DNA from: Acetoanaerobium sticklandii
Lineage (GTDB): Bacteria > Bacillota > Clostridia > Peptostreptococcales > Filifactoraceae
Direction of reading: 5' to 3'
Assembly (NCBI RefSeq): GCF_000196455.1
Contig: NC_014614.1
Span: forward strand, 1,844,001-1,908,000
DNA length: 64,000 bases
The notes beneath the pieces were generated by a model. It ran no database searches. It saw only the letters and a list, made by a program, of their open reading frames with translations, and was not told the DNA's origin. Within the stretch, counting starts at the first letter, position 1. Each line of letters opens with the position of its first letter. Both the position numbers and the translations under genes were made by a program. Below, in pieces: positions 55,549 to 63,780 of this stretch.

Positions 55549-57612
55549 TTATGCATTCACAATTTTTGATAAATCAGCAACAGATTCCATTGTAGTTCTT
55601 ATATTTGATAGCATAGCAAGTCTATTTGCTCTAATATCCATATTTTCGTCCATTATCATTACGCTGTCAAAGAATGCATCTACACTATCCTTAATAGAGA
55701 TTAATAACTCTAAAGCCTTAACATATTCTCTTCTTGCTAGCATAGCTTCAACCTCAGCTTTAATACTATTATATGCAGTATTTAACTTTGCTTCACTATC
55801 ATGAGCAAATAAAGCTTCATCTACCTTTCCAGCAACTGCTTCCTTGGAAATGTTTGATATACGGCTAAAAGTCTGAAGAGCCTCAGTTACGCTATTATTT
55901 TTAACCCAAGCATCTAAATCCTTAGCTCTTATTAATAAATCAAATGGATTAGAATCCTCTATATTAATAATTGCATCAACTACATCGTAGCGTATACCCA
56001 TATCAGTGAATAGATTCTTAAGTCTAAGCTCAAAGAATGACATAAGGTCAGATTTAACTGACTGCTTGTCCATATCCTCAAAATCAAAATTTTCTAGAGC
56101 TAAATCAAGTAGGTCGAACAATCTCACATCTAGCTTCTTTTCCATCATAATATTAAGTATGCCAAGAGCCTGACGTCTAAGAGCATATGGATCCTGAGAG
56201 CCTGTAGGCTGAATACCTATAGCAAAGAAGCCAGCAACTGAGTCCAATCTATCTGAAAGTGCCAGAATTATACCTTCATTTGTAGATGGAAGCTCATCTC
56301 CTGCAAATCTAGGAAGATAATGCTCATATATAGCCTCAGCTACTTCACTTGGCTCGTTTGAAAGATTCGCATAGTATCTTCCCATTATACCTTGTAGCTC
56401 TGTAAATTCAAAAACCATAGCAGTTGTCAAATCTGCTTTTGAAAGGTAAGCCGCTCTATCTAGATTTGGCAAAGTTAAAGCTAGAGCTTTTGCAATTTTT
56501 TCTGATAGGTTTTGAATTCTCTTGGTTTTATCTAGTATAGTCCCTAGTTTTTGTTGGAAAACTATAGTATCTAATCTTTCTACATAAGCCTCTAGAGGCT
56601 TTTTAGTATCTTCATGATAGAAAAATAGAGCATCACTAAGTCTAGCATCCAGTACCTTTTCATTTCCTCTTTTAACATTATCTATCGCATAGCTATCGCC
56701 ATTTCTTACAGTTATGAATTTATTTAGAAGCTTGCCATCTGCGTCAAGTACAGGGAAATATCTCTGATGCTCTTTCATAGGAGTGATGATTGCTTCCTTT
56801 GGAAGCGATAGATAGCTCTCGTCAAACTCTCCATAAAAAGCTGTAGGATACTCTACAATATAATTTACTTCCTCTAATAAATCCTCATCCATCATAAGAG
56901 TTCCACCAAGAGAATCAGCTACAGCTTTACACTGCTCTAATATTAGTGATTTTCTTTGCTCATCATCTAGAATTACAAAGTTTTCCTTAAGCTTAGCTTC
57001 ATATTCATCAGGAGTATTAATTACTATTTCACTGCTGCCTAAGAATCTATGTCCTTTTGTAATATTGCCTGTTTTAATGCCTTCAATTTCAAAATCAATT
57101 ACTTCTTCATCCATTAGGCATACGAAATATCTTATCGGTCTTACAAAACGGATATTTTTGCCACCCCATCTCATAGATTTAGGGAAGGTAGTTGATTTTA
57201 TCATTCCTTCAAAAATATCTTTAAGCAGGCCTTTTACAGCTTGCCCTTCTTTTGTAAGCTTAATATGAGCGTATTCATCCTTACCCACTGTTTTAAAGTA
57301 TACTTCCTCTGGACTGATATCTTTGCCCTTTAGAAATCCAAGAAGAGCTTTGCTTGGGTTATTATTTTCATCAAAAGCAATTTTCTTAGCTGGACCTTTT
57401 AGTTCTTCCTCAACAGTAGCTTGATTTTCTGCTAGCTCATCTATAACTACCACAAATCTTCTAGGTGTACATTTTAGTTCTATAGATTTATATTCAATAT
57501 GAAGCTCTTTAAGTGTTTTTTCTAGATATCCCTTCATATCAGCTTTTGTTTTTGCAATAAATCTAGCTGGAATTTCCTCAGTTCCTATCTCAAATAATAG
57601 CTTTTTATTCAT
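55549..57612 (-). CDS. glyS: glycyl-tRNA synthetase beta subunit GlyS
   Basis: GlyS is the tRNA-binding beta chain of the heterotetrameric glycyl-tRNA synthetase. The roughly 687-residue protein starts MNKKLLFEIGTEEIPARF and has the HD-like core (FFYHEDTKKPLE, ALSDRLDSVAGFFAIG) and a C-terminal anticodon-binding region. The ATG at 57610-57612 follows GGTGGTGAT and overlaps glyQ; a GTG at 57624 is also in frame. Confidence 0.96.
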   Translation of the reverse strand: MNKKLLFEIGTEEIPARFIAKTKADMKGYLEKTLKELHIEYKSIELKCTPRRFVVVIDELAENQATVEEELKGPAKKIAFDENNNPSKALLGFLKGKDISPEEVYFKTVGKDEYAHIKLTKEGQAVKGLLKDIFEGMIKSTTFPKSMRWGGKNIRFVRPIRYFVCLMDEEVIDFEIEGIKTGNITKGHRFLGSSEIVINTPDEYEAKLKENFVILDDEQRKSLILEQCKAVADSLGGTLMMDEDLLEEVNYIVEYPTAFYGEFDESYLSLPKEAIITPMKEHQRYFPVLDADGKLLNKFITVRNGDSYAIDNVKRGNEKVLDARLSDALFFYHEDTKKPLEAYVERLDTIVFQQKLGTILDKTKRIQNLSEKIAKALALTLPNLDRAAYLSKADLTTAMVFEFTELQGIMGRYYANLSNEPSEVAEAIYEHYLPRFAGDELPSTNEGIILALSDRLDSVAGFFAIGIQPTGSQDPYALRRQALGILNIMMEKKLDVRLFDLLDLALENFDFEDMDKQSVKSDLMSFFELRLKNLFTDMGIRYDVVDAIINIEDSNPFDLLIRAKDLDAWVKNNSVTEALQTFSRISNISKEAVAGKVDEALFAHDSEAKLNTAYNSIKAEVEAMLARREYVKALELLISIKDSVDAFFDSVMIMDENMDIRANRLAMLSNIRTTMESVADLSKIVNA

Positions 57613-58489
57613 TGATATCACCACCTTTTAGTAATGGGAAGCCCATCTCTTCACGTTGCTTTACATATGCTGATGCAATTTTTCTAGCCATATTTCTAAC
57701 TCTTCCTATATAAAGAGCTCTTTGACTTACTCCGATAGCTCCTCTTGCATCTAATAAATTAAAGGCGTGAGATGATTTAAGTACATAGTCATAGGCAGGC
57801 ATTACAAGGCCCTCATCAATAAGTCTAGTAGCTTCTTTTTCATAGGTATTGAACATATTAAGAAGCATATCCTTATCAGATAGCTCAAAACTGTATACAG
57901 AATGCTCGTACTCAGCTTTTTTAAATACTTCTCCATACTTAATTTCATCAGTGAAATCTATATCATAGACATTGTTTTTCTCTTGCAGATATAGAGCGAT
58001 TCTTTCCAATCCATAGGTAAGCTCAGCAGATTCAAGCTCACAGTCAATAGAACCTACTTGCTGAAAATAAGTAAATTGGGTAATTTCCATTCCATCAAGC
58101 CAAACTTCCCAGCCTAGCCCCCATGCTCCAAAGGTAGGGTTTTCCCAGTTGTCTTCCACAAATCTAATATCATGCTCTTTAGGATTAATTCCTATAGCTT
58201 CAAGTGATTTAAGATAAATATCTTGAATATTATCTGGTGATGGCTTCATTATTACTTGGAATTGGTGATGCTGATATAGTCTATTCGGATTCTCGCCATA
58301 TCTTGCATCTGCTGGTCTTCTAGACGGCTCTGTATAGCATACTTTCCAAGGCTCTGGCCCAAGTGCTCTTAAAAAGGTTGCTGGATTCATAGTTCCTGCA
58401 CCTTTTTCGCTATCATACGCTTGCATTATGATACAGCCTTGGTTTGACCAATATTCTTGAAGTTTCAATATCATTTGCTGAAAATTCAT
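57605..58489 (-). CDS. glyQ: glycyl-tRNA synthetase alpha subunit GlyQ
   Basis: GlyQ is the catalytic alpha chain. With the ATG at 58487-58489 (8 nt after GGGGG) it has 294 residues and begins MNFQQMILKLQEYWSNQGC. Class II motifs are clear (TEPSRRPADARYGENPNRLY, FVEDNWENPTFGAWGLGWEV). A start at 58510 would add 7 unlike residues. It overlaps glyS. Confidence 0.96.
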   Translation of the reverse strand: MNFQQMILKLQEYWSNQGCIIMQAYDSEKGAGTMNPATFLRALGPEPWKVCYTEPSRRPADARYGENPNRLYQHHQFQVIMKPSPDNIQDIYLKSLEAIGINPKEHDIRFVEDNWENPTFGAWGLGWEVWLDGMEITQFTYFQQVGSIDCELESAELTYGLERIALYLQEKNNVYDIDFTDEIKYGEVFKKAEYEHSVYSFELSDKDMLLNMFNTYEKEATRLIDEGLVMPAYDYVLKSSHAFNLLDARGAIGVSQRALYIGRVRNMARKIASAYVKQREEMGFPLLKGGDINE

Positions 58490-58533
58490 TTTATATGCCC
58501 CCATTTGCATTAGTTTATAAGGTTAATATTATT

Positions 58534-58563
58534 AATATAGAACAAATCAGAGGCTCTAGTCAA
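58534..58563 (-). promoter_or_regulatory. SigA-type promoter of glyQS
   Basis: TTGACT (58558-58563) and TATATT (58534-58539) on the minus strand are 18 nt apart. The leader is about 40 nt and holds no T-box-like sequence. Confidence 0.6.
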
Positions 58564-58572
58564 CCATTGCAT

Positions 58573-58612
58573 ACAAAAAAAGACCCTATCTCATTAGAAT
58601 AAGGTCTTTTTG
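58573..58612 (-). terminator. intrinsic terminator after the DUF4342 gene
   Basis: AAAGACC and GGTCTTT, with an extended TATTCTAA/TGAGATA-type inner stem, are followed by seven T on the minus strand. It ends the phoH-to-DUF4342 unit just before the glyQ promoter. Confidence 0.88.
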
Positions 58613-58631
58613 CAAAGTATAGATTATGAAA

Positions 58632-59138
58632 TTAAATTTCTTTATCTTCCTCTTCTTCTTTTATTACTTCTTCAGTCACATCAGCAGAATCTTTTTTACC
58701 CATTTTTTCATCTACCATTTTCTTTACTTCAGCAACTTTTTCTTCTGTCATTTTATTTACATCTATTTCTTCTCCGTCTTCCTTTACTATCTTAATAGTA
58801 TATTTAGTTACAAAAGCTGCACCTACTCCTATCATAGCAACAACTGGAGCCATAACAAGACCAATAGCCCCTACAGTAACTGGAAGATTAAGTAAAACCT
58901 CTCCGTCTTTTTCCACTAGAACTCTTGTTACATTGCCTTTTTTAAGAAGGTCTTTTAGTGTGTCTGTAACTTCACTGCTTTTGATGTTGATATTTTCCAT
59001 AAAACTGTGTTGGCTTTTTTCTAAATAGATGATAGCATCTATAACATCGCCTTCACAAGCATTAAGTGCATCTCTTGCCTGCTCATATGTCACACCTGTT
59101 CTGTCTACAACTTGATCAATTTTTTCTAATGTTACCAT
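58632..59138 (-). CDS. DUF4342 protein with N-terminal UBA-like domain
   Basis: The 168-residue protein has an N-terminal UBA/TS-N-like three-helix region (about 1-42; VVDRTGVTYEQARDALNACE, as in EF-Ts). A DUF4342 domain follows with one hydrophobic segment (about 88-112; TVGAIGLVMAPVVAMIGVG). The charged tail is Glu/Lys-rich. It probably associates with the membrane. Function is unknown. It is the last gene of the phoH-recO unit. Confidence 0.8.
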   Translation of the reverse strand: MVTLEKIDQVVDRTGVTYEQARDALNACEGDVIDAIIYLEKSQHSFMENINIKSSEVTDTLKDLLKKGNVTRVLVEKDGEVLLNLPVTVGAIGLVMAPVVAMIGVGAAFVTKYTIKIVKEDGEEIDVNKMTEEKVAEVKKMVDEKMGKKDSADVTEEVIKEEEEDKEI

Positions 59139-59150
59139 TTTAAAACCTCC

Positions 59151-59897
59151 TTAATAATTATCAATAAAATTTATAGATTTTAAATTTAATGTCCCTAGAT
59201 ATTCTTCAATATAATGATGTAGCAGTCGTTTTAGTTCAGCGAGTATGATTTTTGACACCTTTGCATTTACAGCTAAGCTCATGTCATTAGAATATACATA
59301 CTCTACAAACCTGATGGTTGTCTTATCAAACTCCATCAAAGGCTTTACTTTACTACTGCAATCCTTACAGATGATTCCACCTTCAATTATACTGAAATAT
59401 CTAGAACGCTCTAACTGTATGATACCACAATTTGCACACTTTAAAACTTCAGGTTTAAAACCTGAGCACTCTAAAATCTTTAATTCATAAACAATTCGCA
59501 TAAGCTCTAGCTTTTGAGTATCTAGCTCCAGCAGTATATCTAGAGTGTCTTTTAATAAATTAAATAATTTTATATTGGTTTGATGTTCTATCATAAGTTT
59601 TTCAGATAGTTCCATAAAATAAGAGGCATAAAAAAATTTATCTAAGTCAGTAGAAATTTTATAATAGTTTTTTATAAGTTCTACTCTTTGAAGTCTATAT
59701 GAGCCAGATTGATGAGTTAACACAAAATTTGAATATGCAAATATCTGAGAAGCTGACATAAGAGGACTTTTCACTCTTTTCGAAGCCTTCGTAAACACTG
59801 TAATTTTGCCTAGCTTCTGGCTCACTATAGTGAGTATTGTATCAGCTTCGCCATATTTAACTGTTTTTACTACTATACCTTCTGTTTCTATTTGCAT
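59151..59897 (-). CDS. recO: DNA repair protein RecO
   Basis: RecO helps load RecA on single-stranded DNA. The 248-residue protein has the N-terminal OB fold (ETEGIVVKTVKYGEADTILT) and a zinc finger with two C-x2-C pairs (LKCANCGI and IICKDCSS). It lies 8 nt after era. Confidence 0.93.
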   Translation of the reverse strand: MQIETEGIVVKTVKYGEADTILTIVSQKLGKITVFTKASKRVKSPLMSASQIFAYSNFVLTHQSGSYRLQRVELIKNYYKISTDLDKFFYASYFMELSEKLMIEHQTNIKLFNLLKDTLDILLELDTQKLELMRIVYELKILECSGFKPEVLKCANCGIIQLERSRYFSIIEGGIICKDCSSKVKPLMEFDKTTIRFVEYVYSNDMSLAVNAKVSKIILAELKRLLHHYIEEYLGTLNLKSINFIDNY

Positions 59898-59905
59898 GAT
59901 TTTTC

Positions 59906-60823
59906 CTACTTATCTTCGTATCCAAATGAGCGAATATAGTTTTCTCTATCTCTCCAGTTTTCTTTAACTTTTACCCAAAGCTCTAGAAATATTTTGCTTC
60001 CAAGAATCATCTCTAGTTCTTCTCTTGCAGCCTTACCTATTCCTTTAATTTTTCTTCCCTGACTTCCAATTATTATTTTCTTATGAGATTCTCTTTCGCA
60101 GTAAATCACAGCGGAAATATCAATTATATCTTTATCCTTACGCTTTTTCATAGCTTCTATATCAACTGCTATTCCATGAGGAATCTCTTGGTCAGTATAC
60201 ATAAGCAGCTTTTCTCTTATTATTTCTGAAACTAGAACCTTCTCAGGCTGGTCAGTAATCATATCTACTGGAAAATAAAGAGGTCCAGCTTCCATATACT
60301 TTGCAAGCACTTTTATCAGAGTGTTGTTATTAGTTCCTTTAAGCGCAGACACTGGTACTATCTCATCAAATATGCCAATTTTTGAATACATGTTGATAAG
60401 ATCCATCAGCTCTTCCTTTGAAAGCTTATCTATCTTATTTATAGCTAGTATTTTTTTCGATTTGTTTGTTTTTAAGGTTTCAATTATATCTGAATCTTTT
60501 TTGCCTATAGATTTTGAATCATCTACTACAAATAAGATTACATCAGTATCTCTCATAGATGAATGTGAGACCTTGAGCATATAATCGCCTAGTCTGTTTT
60601 GTGGCTTTTGGATTCCTGGTGTATCCATAAATACTATCTGCATTTCATCATCGTTATAAATAGCCCTGATTTGATTTCTAGTAGTTTGAGGTTTATCGCT
60701 CATGATAGCAATTTTTTCTCCGACTAGAGAGTTCATCAATGTAGATTTCCCTACATTAGGTCTTCCTATAATGCTTACAAATCCAGATTTAAAATTCTTT
60801 TTACTTGAGTTATTTTTCATCAT
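59906..60823 (-). CDS. era: ribosome-assembly GTPase Era
   Basis: Era binds the 3' end of 16S rRNA during 30S maturation. The 305-residue protein has G1 GRPNVGKST at 20-28, G3 DTPGIQKP and G4 INKIDKLS. A C-terminal KH domain shows IIIGSQGRKIKGIG. Two adjacent ATGs at the start are both possible. Confidence 0.96.
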   Translation of the reverse strand: MMKNNSSKKNFKSGFVSIIGRPNVGKSTLMNSLVGEKIAIMSDKPQTTRNQIRAIYNDDEMQIVFMDTPGIQKPQNRLGDYMLKVSHSSMRDTDVILFVVDDSKSIGKKDSDIIETLKTNKSKKILAINKIDKLSKEELMDLINMYSKIGIFDEIVPVSALKGTNNNTLIKVLAKYMEAGPLYFPVDMITDQPEKVLVSEIIREKLLMYTDQEIPHGIAVDIEAMKKRKDKDIIDISAVIYCERESHKKIIIGSQGRKIKGIGKAAREELEMILGSKIFLELWVKVKENWRDRENYIRSFGYEDK

Positions 60824-60834
60824 ACCATCCTTTT

Positions 60835-61227
60835 TTATAAATCATCACTTGTAAATGAATGCGGTAGCAAATCATCTATAGTGTATTCTTTTATTATATT
60901 TTTACTTGTACTTCCTAGTATTATTTTTAAATCCTTGCTAAACTCAACTATAACCTGCCTGCAAATACCACAAGGAAAAGTTTCATCATCATTTGAAGAA
61001 GCCACTGCTATTTTTTCAAACTCAGTTTCTCCTTCAGATATAGCTTTAAATATAGCAGTTCTTTCAGCACAATTTGTCGCTCCAAAAGATGCTACCTCAA
61101 CATTACAGCCAGTATATACTTTGCCATTTTTTGTAAGAAGAGCTGCCCCTACCTTGAATTTTGAATATGGAACATAGGCATTTTCTTTTGCCTGCTCTGC
61201 AAGTTCAAGTAATTTAAAATTCTCCAT
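60835..61227 (-). CDS. cdd: cytidine deaminase Cdd
   Basis: Cdd deaminates cytidine and deoxycytidine for pyrimidine salvage. The 130-residue protein has both zinc motifs, NCAERTAIF (Cys and catalytic Glu) and PCGICRQ. Its place between dgkA and era is the conserved Firmicutes order. Confidence 0.95.
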   Translation of the reverse strand: MENFKLLELAEQAKENAYVPYSKFKVGAALLTKNGKVYTGCNVEVASFGATNCAERTAIFKAISEGETEFEKIAVASSNDDETFPCGICRQVIVEFSKDLKIILGSTSKNIIKEYTIDDLLPHSFTSDDL

Positions 61228-61255
61228 ATTTATATCATCTCCTAGTTACTTTTGA

Positions 61256-61957
61256 TTAAAAAACTACCTTAAATAATAGTGTTATAACAAGGATTCCTAA
61301 AACCCCTCCATAAATCACTTCTCTTAAGGTGTGAATTCTCCCTTCAATTCTGCTCTGAGCTACTAATAAAGCTAGCATAAATGAAAGAGTTGCTACTAAC
61401 GCATTTTCAGAAATATATCCTATAGAGGTCGCTAGTGCAAAAGATAACGCTGCATGTCCACTTACTACTCCACCTTGTACGTGGCTTCCCTTTGGTGAAA
61501 GTGTTTTTCCTGCCACTACAAAAAGCAGAGTAATAATTATACCTATAATAGTCACATGGACATCTTGATTTTTTATCTTGATTAATAAAGATAAGGTAAA
61601 GGGATTTAATCTATCAAAGAATACTAAATACGCTACCATGATAGAGTTAAGTGCAGAAACAAGTACTGCTCCAGCCGCTACATCCTTTGCTATCTTAGCA
61701 AGGGGACTGTATTCTGTCGTTACTAAATCCACAGTTTTTTCTATGGCAGTGTTGAACATTTCGGACAAGATGACAAGTGAAATAGAAAAAAACACTGCTA
61801 TAATTTCTATTCTGCTCAAGTTCAAAAAAAGCGTAAGAAATAATACCAATATAGCTATTGCATAGTGAATCTTCATATTTCTTTGGCTTTTTAGAGTATA
61901 TATTATACCATCAATAGCATAGTTAAATGTTTTTATGAGGTTTGTGTTTTTTTCCAA
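61256..61957 (-). CDS. fusion: diacylglycerol/undecaprenol kinase DgkA + PAP2 phosphatase-like domain
   Basis: Residues 1-110 form a three-helix DgkA-type lipid kinase with the signature SEMFNTAIEKTVDL and KIAKDVAAGAVL. Residues 125-230 resemble a PAP2 lipid phosphatase, with VSGHAA (166-170) and SRIEGRIHTLREVIYG (201-216; His209). Glu213 stands where the motif usually has Asp. Such a protein could both phosphorylate and dephosphorylate undecaprenol or diacylglycerol, but the phosphatase half may be altered. It lies between ybeY and cdd. Confidence 0.88.
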   Translation of the reverse strand: MEKNTNLIKTFNYAIDGIIYTLKSQRNMKIHYAIAILVLFLTLFLNLSRIEIIAVFFSISLVILSEMFNTAIEKTVDLVTTEYSPLAKIAKDVAAGAVLVSALNSIMVAYLVFFDRLNPFTLSLLIKIKNQDVHVTIIGIIITLLFVVAGKTLSPKGSHVQGGVVSGHAALSFALATSIGYISENALVATLSFMLALLVAQSRIEGRIHTLREVIYGGVLGILVITLLFKVVF

Positions 61958-61972
61958 GACATCTCCTCCTTG

Positions 61973-62446
61973 CTATCTATTAATGCCAAGAGCTTCTAGT
62001 ACCTTATTTTGTTTTTCCATCATCAAGCCTTCTTCTTGTTTGGTCATATGGTCATAGCCTAAAAGATGAAACATAGAATGACAAACCAAAAATGCCATTT
62101 CCCTTTCAAATGAATGTCCATATTCCTCTGCTTGTGAAAATGTTCTTTCTACTGATACCACAATATCCCCTAGTGCAACAGGAAAATTAGAAATACTTGT
62201 GTTAATGTCAGAAAGCTCTTGCTTTTCATACATTGGAAATGAAAGCACATCTGTGGCTTTATCGATATTTCTATGTTTGCTATTTATCTCTTTAATAAGC
62301 TCATCAGTAGTGAAGGTAAGCGAAATTTCTACTTCCTTGGCAACTCCCTCAAGCTCTAGAGATTTTAGCATAACGCTCTCGAGCATTTTTAATAAATCAT
62401 TTGCTGGAATGTAATTTGAATCATTTTCAAATAAAAGCTGAAGCAT
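61973..62446 (-). CDS. ybeY: endoribonuclease YbeY
   Basis: YbeY takes part in 16S rRNA 3' processing and ribosome quality control. The 157-residue protein has the three-histidine zinc motif HSMFHLLGYDH, and the conserved LNxxYR-type region is seen as INSKHRNIDKATDVLSFPM. It abuts phoH. Confidence 0.95.
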   Translation of the reverse strand: MLQLLFENDSNYIPANDLLKMLESVMLKSLELEGVAKEVEISLTFTTDELIKEINSKHRNIDKATDVLSFPMYEKQELSDINTSISNFPVALGDIVVSVERTFSQAEEYGHSFEREMAFLVCHSMFHLLGYDHMTKQEEGLMMEKQNKVLEALGINR

Positions 62447-63472
62447 TTACTGTCCACCTCGCTTATTTTTGAAAGCATTTGATTTGTTTGCTTGTTTTTC
62501 TTGCTCTTTAAAGGCCACCTTTTTTTCATGCTTTTCATAAGCTTTGATGATTCTTTGTACTAATTCATGTCTTACAACGTCTTTTTCGTTAAGCGCTGAA
62601 ATGCCTATTCCTTTTACATCCTTTAGCACCTCTGTTGCATGAATTAAACCACTTTTCTTTACACCCGGCAAATCTATTTGAGTAACATCTCCTGTAACAA
62701 CAGCTTTAGAGCCAAATCCAAGTCTTGTAAGAAACATCTTCATCTGCTCCTGAGTTGTATTTTGCGCCTCATCTAAAATTATAAAAGAGTTGTCTAAGGT
62801 TCTTCCTCTCATATAGGCAAGTGGAGCAACCTCAATCATACCTCTTTCCATGTATTTTGCAAATTTGTCAGCTCCCATTATATCAAAAAGAGCATCGTAC
62901 AAAGGTCTAAGATATGGATCTACCTTGTCCTTTAAATCTCCTGGTAAAAAACCTAAGCTCTCACCTGCTTCTACTGCTGGCCTTGTAAGTATTATTCTGC
63001 TTATTTCTTCTCTTTTAAAAGCCATTACTGCCATAGCTACAGCTAGATATGTTTTTCCAGTTCCAGCTGGTCCGATACATACTGTGATATCATTATTTCT
63101 TATATTAGAGATATATTCCTTTTGACCTAGAGTTTTAGGTTTTATAGGATTTCCTTTTGCAGAAAGTACTATTACATCATCAGATAAATCCGATAGCTTT
63201 TCTTCGGATTTAGTGGACACCAAATCCATAGAATAATATATAGTCTGAGGACTTAGTTTTTCACCTTTTTGAACTAATTTAAACAAATCATGCATTAATC
63301 TTTCTGCATTTTCAACTTGAGTTTTGTCACCTATAAGAACAACATTGCCATCTCTAAGCACAACGTGAATGCCAAATTGTTCTTCTATCATCTTTATATT
63401 TTTATCAAAATTTCCGAATAGCTCTCTTTGAAAAGCTTCATCGTGAAGTTCGAGTTTCTTTTGTTCCAACAA
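62447..63472 (-). CDS. phoH: PhoH family ATPase (PhoH/PhoL)
   Basis: The 341-residue protein has an N-terminal KH-like region and a P-loop ATPase domain with GPAGTGKTYLAVAMAV and Walker B FIILDEAQNTT. PhoH proteins are predicted RNA-acting ATPases, conserved next to ybeY. The start is a TTG at 63470-63472, 8 nt after GGAGG; no ATG is available in frame upstream. Confidence 0.93.
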   Translation of the reverse strand: MLEQKKLELHDEAFQRELFGNFDKNIKMIEEQFGIHVVLRDGNVVLIGDKTQVENAERLMHDLFKLVQKGEKLSPQTIYYSMDLVSTKSEEKLSDLSDDVIVLSAKGNPIKPKTLGQKEYISNIRNNDITVCIGPAGTGKTYLAVAMAVMAFKREEISRIILTRPAVEAGESLGFLPGDLKDKVDPYLRPLYDALFDIMGADKFAKYMERGMIEVAPLAYMRGRTLDNSFIILDEAQNTTQEQMKMFLTRLGFGSKAVVTGDVTQIDLPGVKKSGLIHATEVLKDVKGIGISALNEKDVVRHELVQRIIKAYEKHEKKVAFKEQEKQANKSNAFKNKRGGQ

Positions 63473-63543
63473 ACAATTTTCCTCCTTGGTAAGTTGTATT
63501 ATATTAGCAAAACAATTAATTTTACAATTTTAGCCTTTTTTTT

Positions 63544-63552
63544 ATTATACCA
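63544..63552 (-). promoter_or_regulatory. extended -10 promoter of the phoH operon
   Basis: On the minus strand TGGTATAAT matches the extended -10 consensus TG-n-TATAAT, about 70 nt before the phoH start. The -35 region is weak, as is common for this promoter type. Confidence 0.65.
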
Positions 63553-63580
63553 TTTCAAAGAACTTATTAACATAGCTAAG

Positions 63581-63616
63581 CAGTGCAAAGTATTTATTTA
63601 CTTAAGCTTTACACTG
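63581..63616. repeat. inverted repeat CAGTG-n-AAAG / CTTT-n-CACTG
   Basis: Arms CAGTGCAAAG and CTTTACACTG pair with one mismatch around a 16-nt centre. The right part contains AAGCTTTACACTG (63604-63616), which resembles a sequence in the second repeat 130 bp downstream. Confidence 0.6.
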
Positions 63617-63697
63617 ACCATTTTATTTTTTTAATACCCTAGAATTCTTTCTTAATGTTTAGAAGTCTTTTTCATAGGGTAGGAATATACACGAATG

Positions 63698-63746
63698 CAG
63701 TAAGCTTATGTATCCTTAAAGAAGATAACGAAAGCTTTACTTACTG
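63698..63746. repeat. inverted repeat CAGTAAG / CTTACTG upstream of the superoxide reductase gene
   Basis: CAGTAAG (63698-63704) and CTTACTG (63740-63746) are perfect inverted arms. Next to them are AAGCTT cores, so the site reads as AAGCTTTACTTACTG on the right and its near-reverse on the left. It sits 35-80 bp before the ATG. Confidence 0.55.
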
Positions 63747-63780
63747 TTCATCACAATTTTAAATTTAGGGGGTAATATAA

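Larger units (their letters stand above)
63473..63780. other. divergent intergenic region between phoH and the superoxide reductase gene
   Basis: These 308 nt hold the leader of phoH, its extended -10 promoter, and the upstream region of the superoxide reductase gene. I see no ORF. Two inverted repeats (63581-63616 and 63698-63746) share the motif AAGCTTTAC followed by ACTG. No confident SigA promoter was found for the plus-strand gene. Confidence 0.6.
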
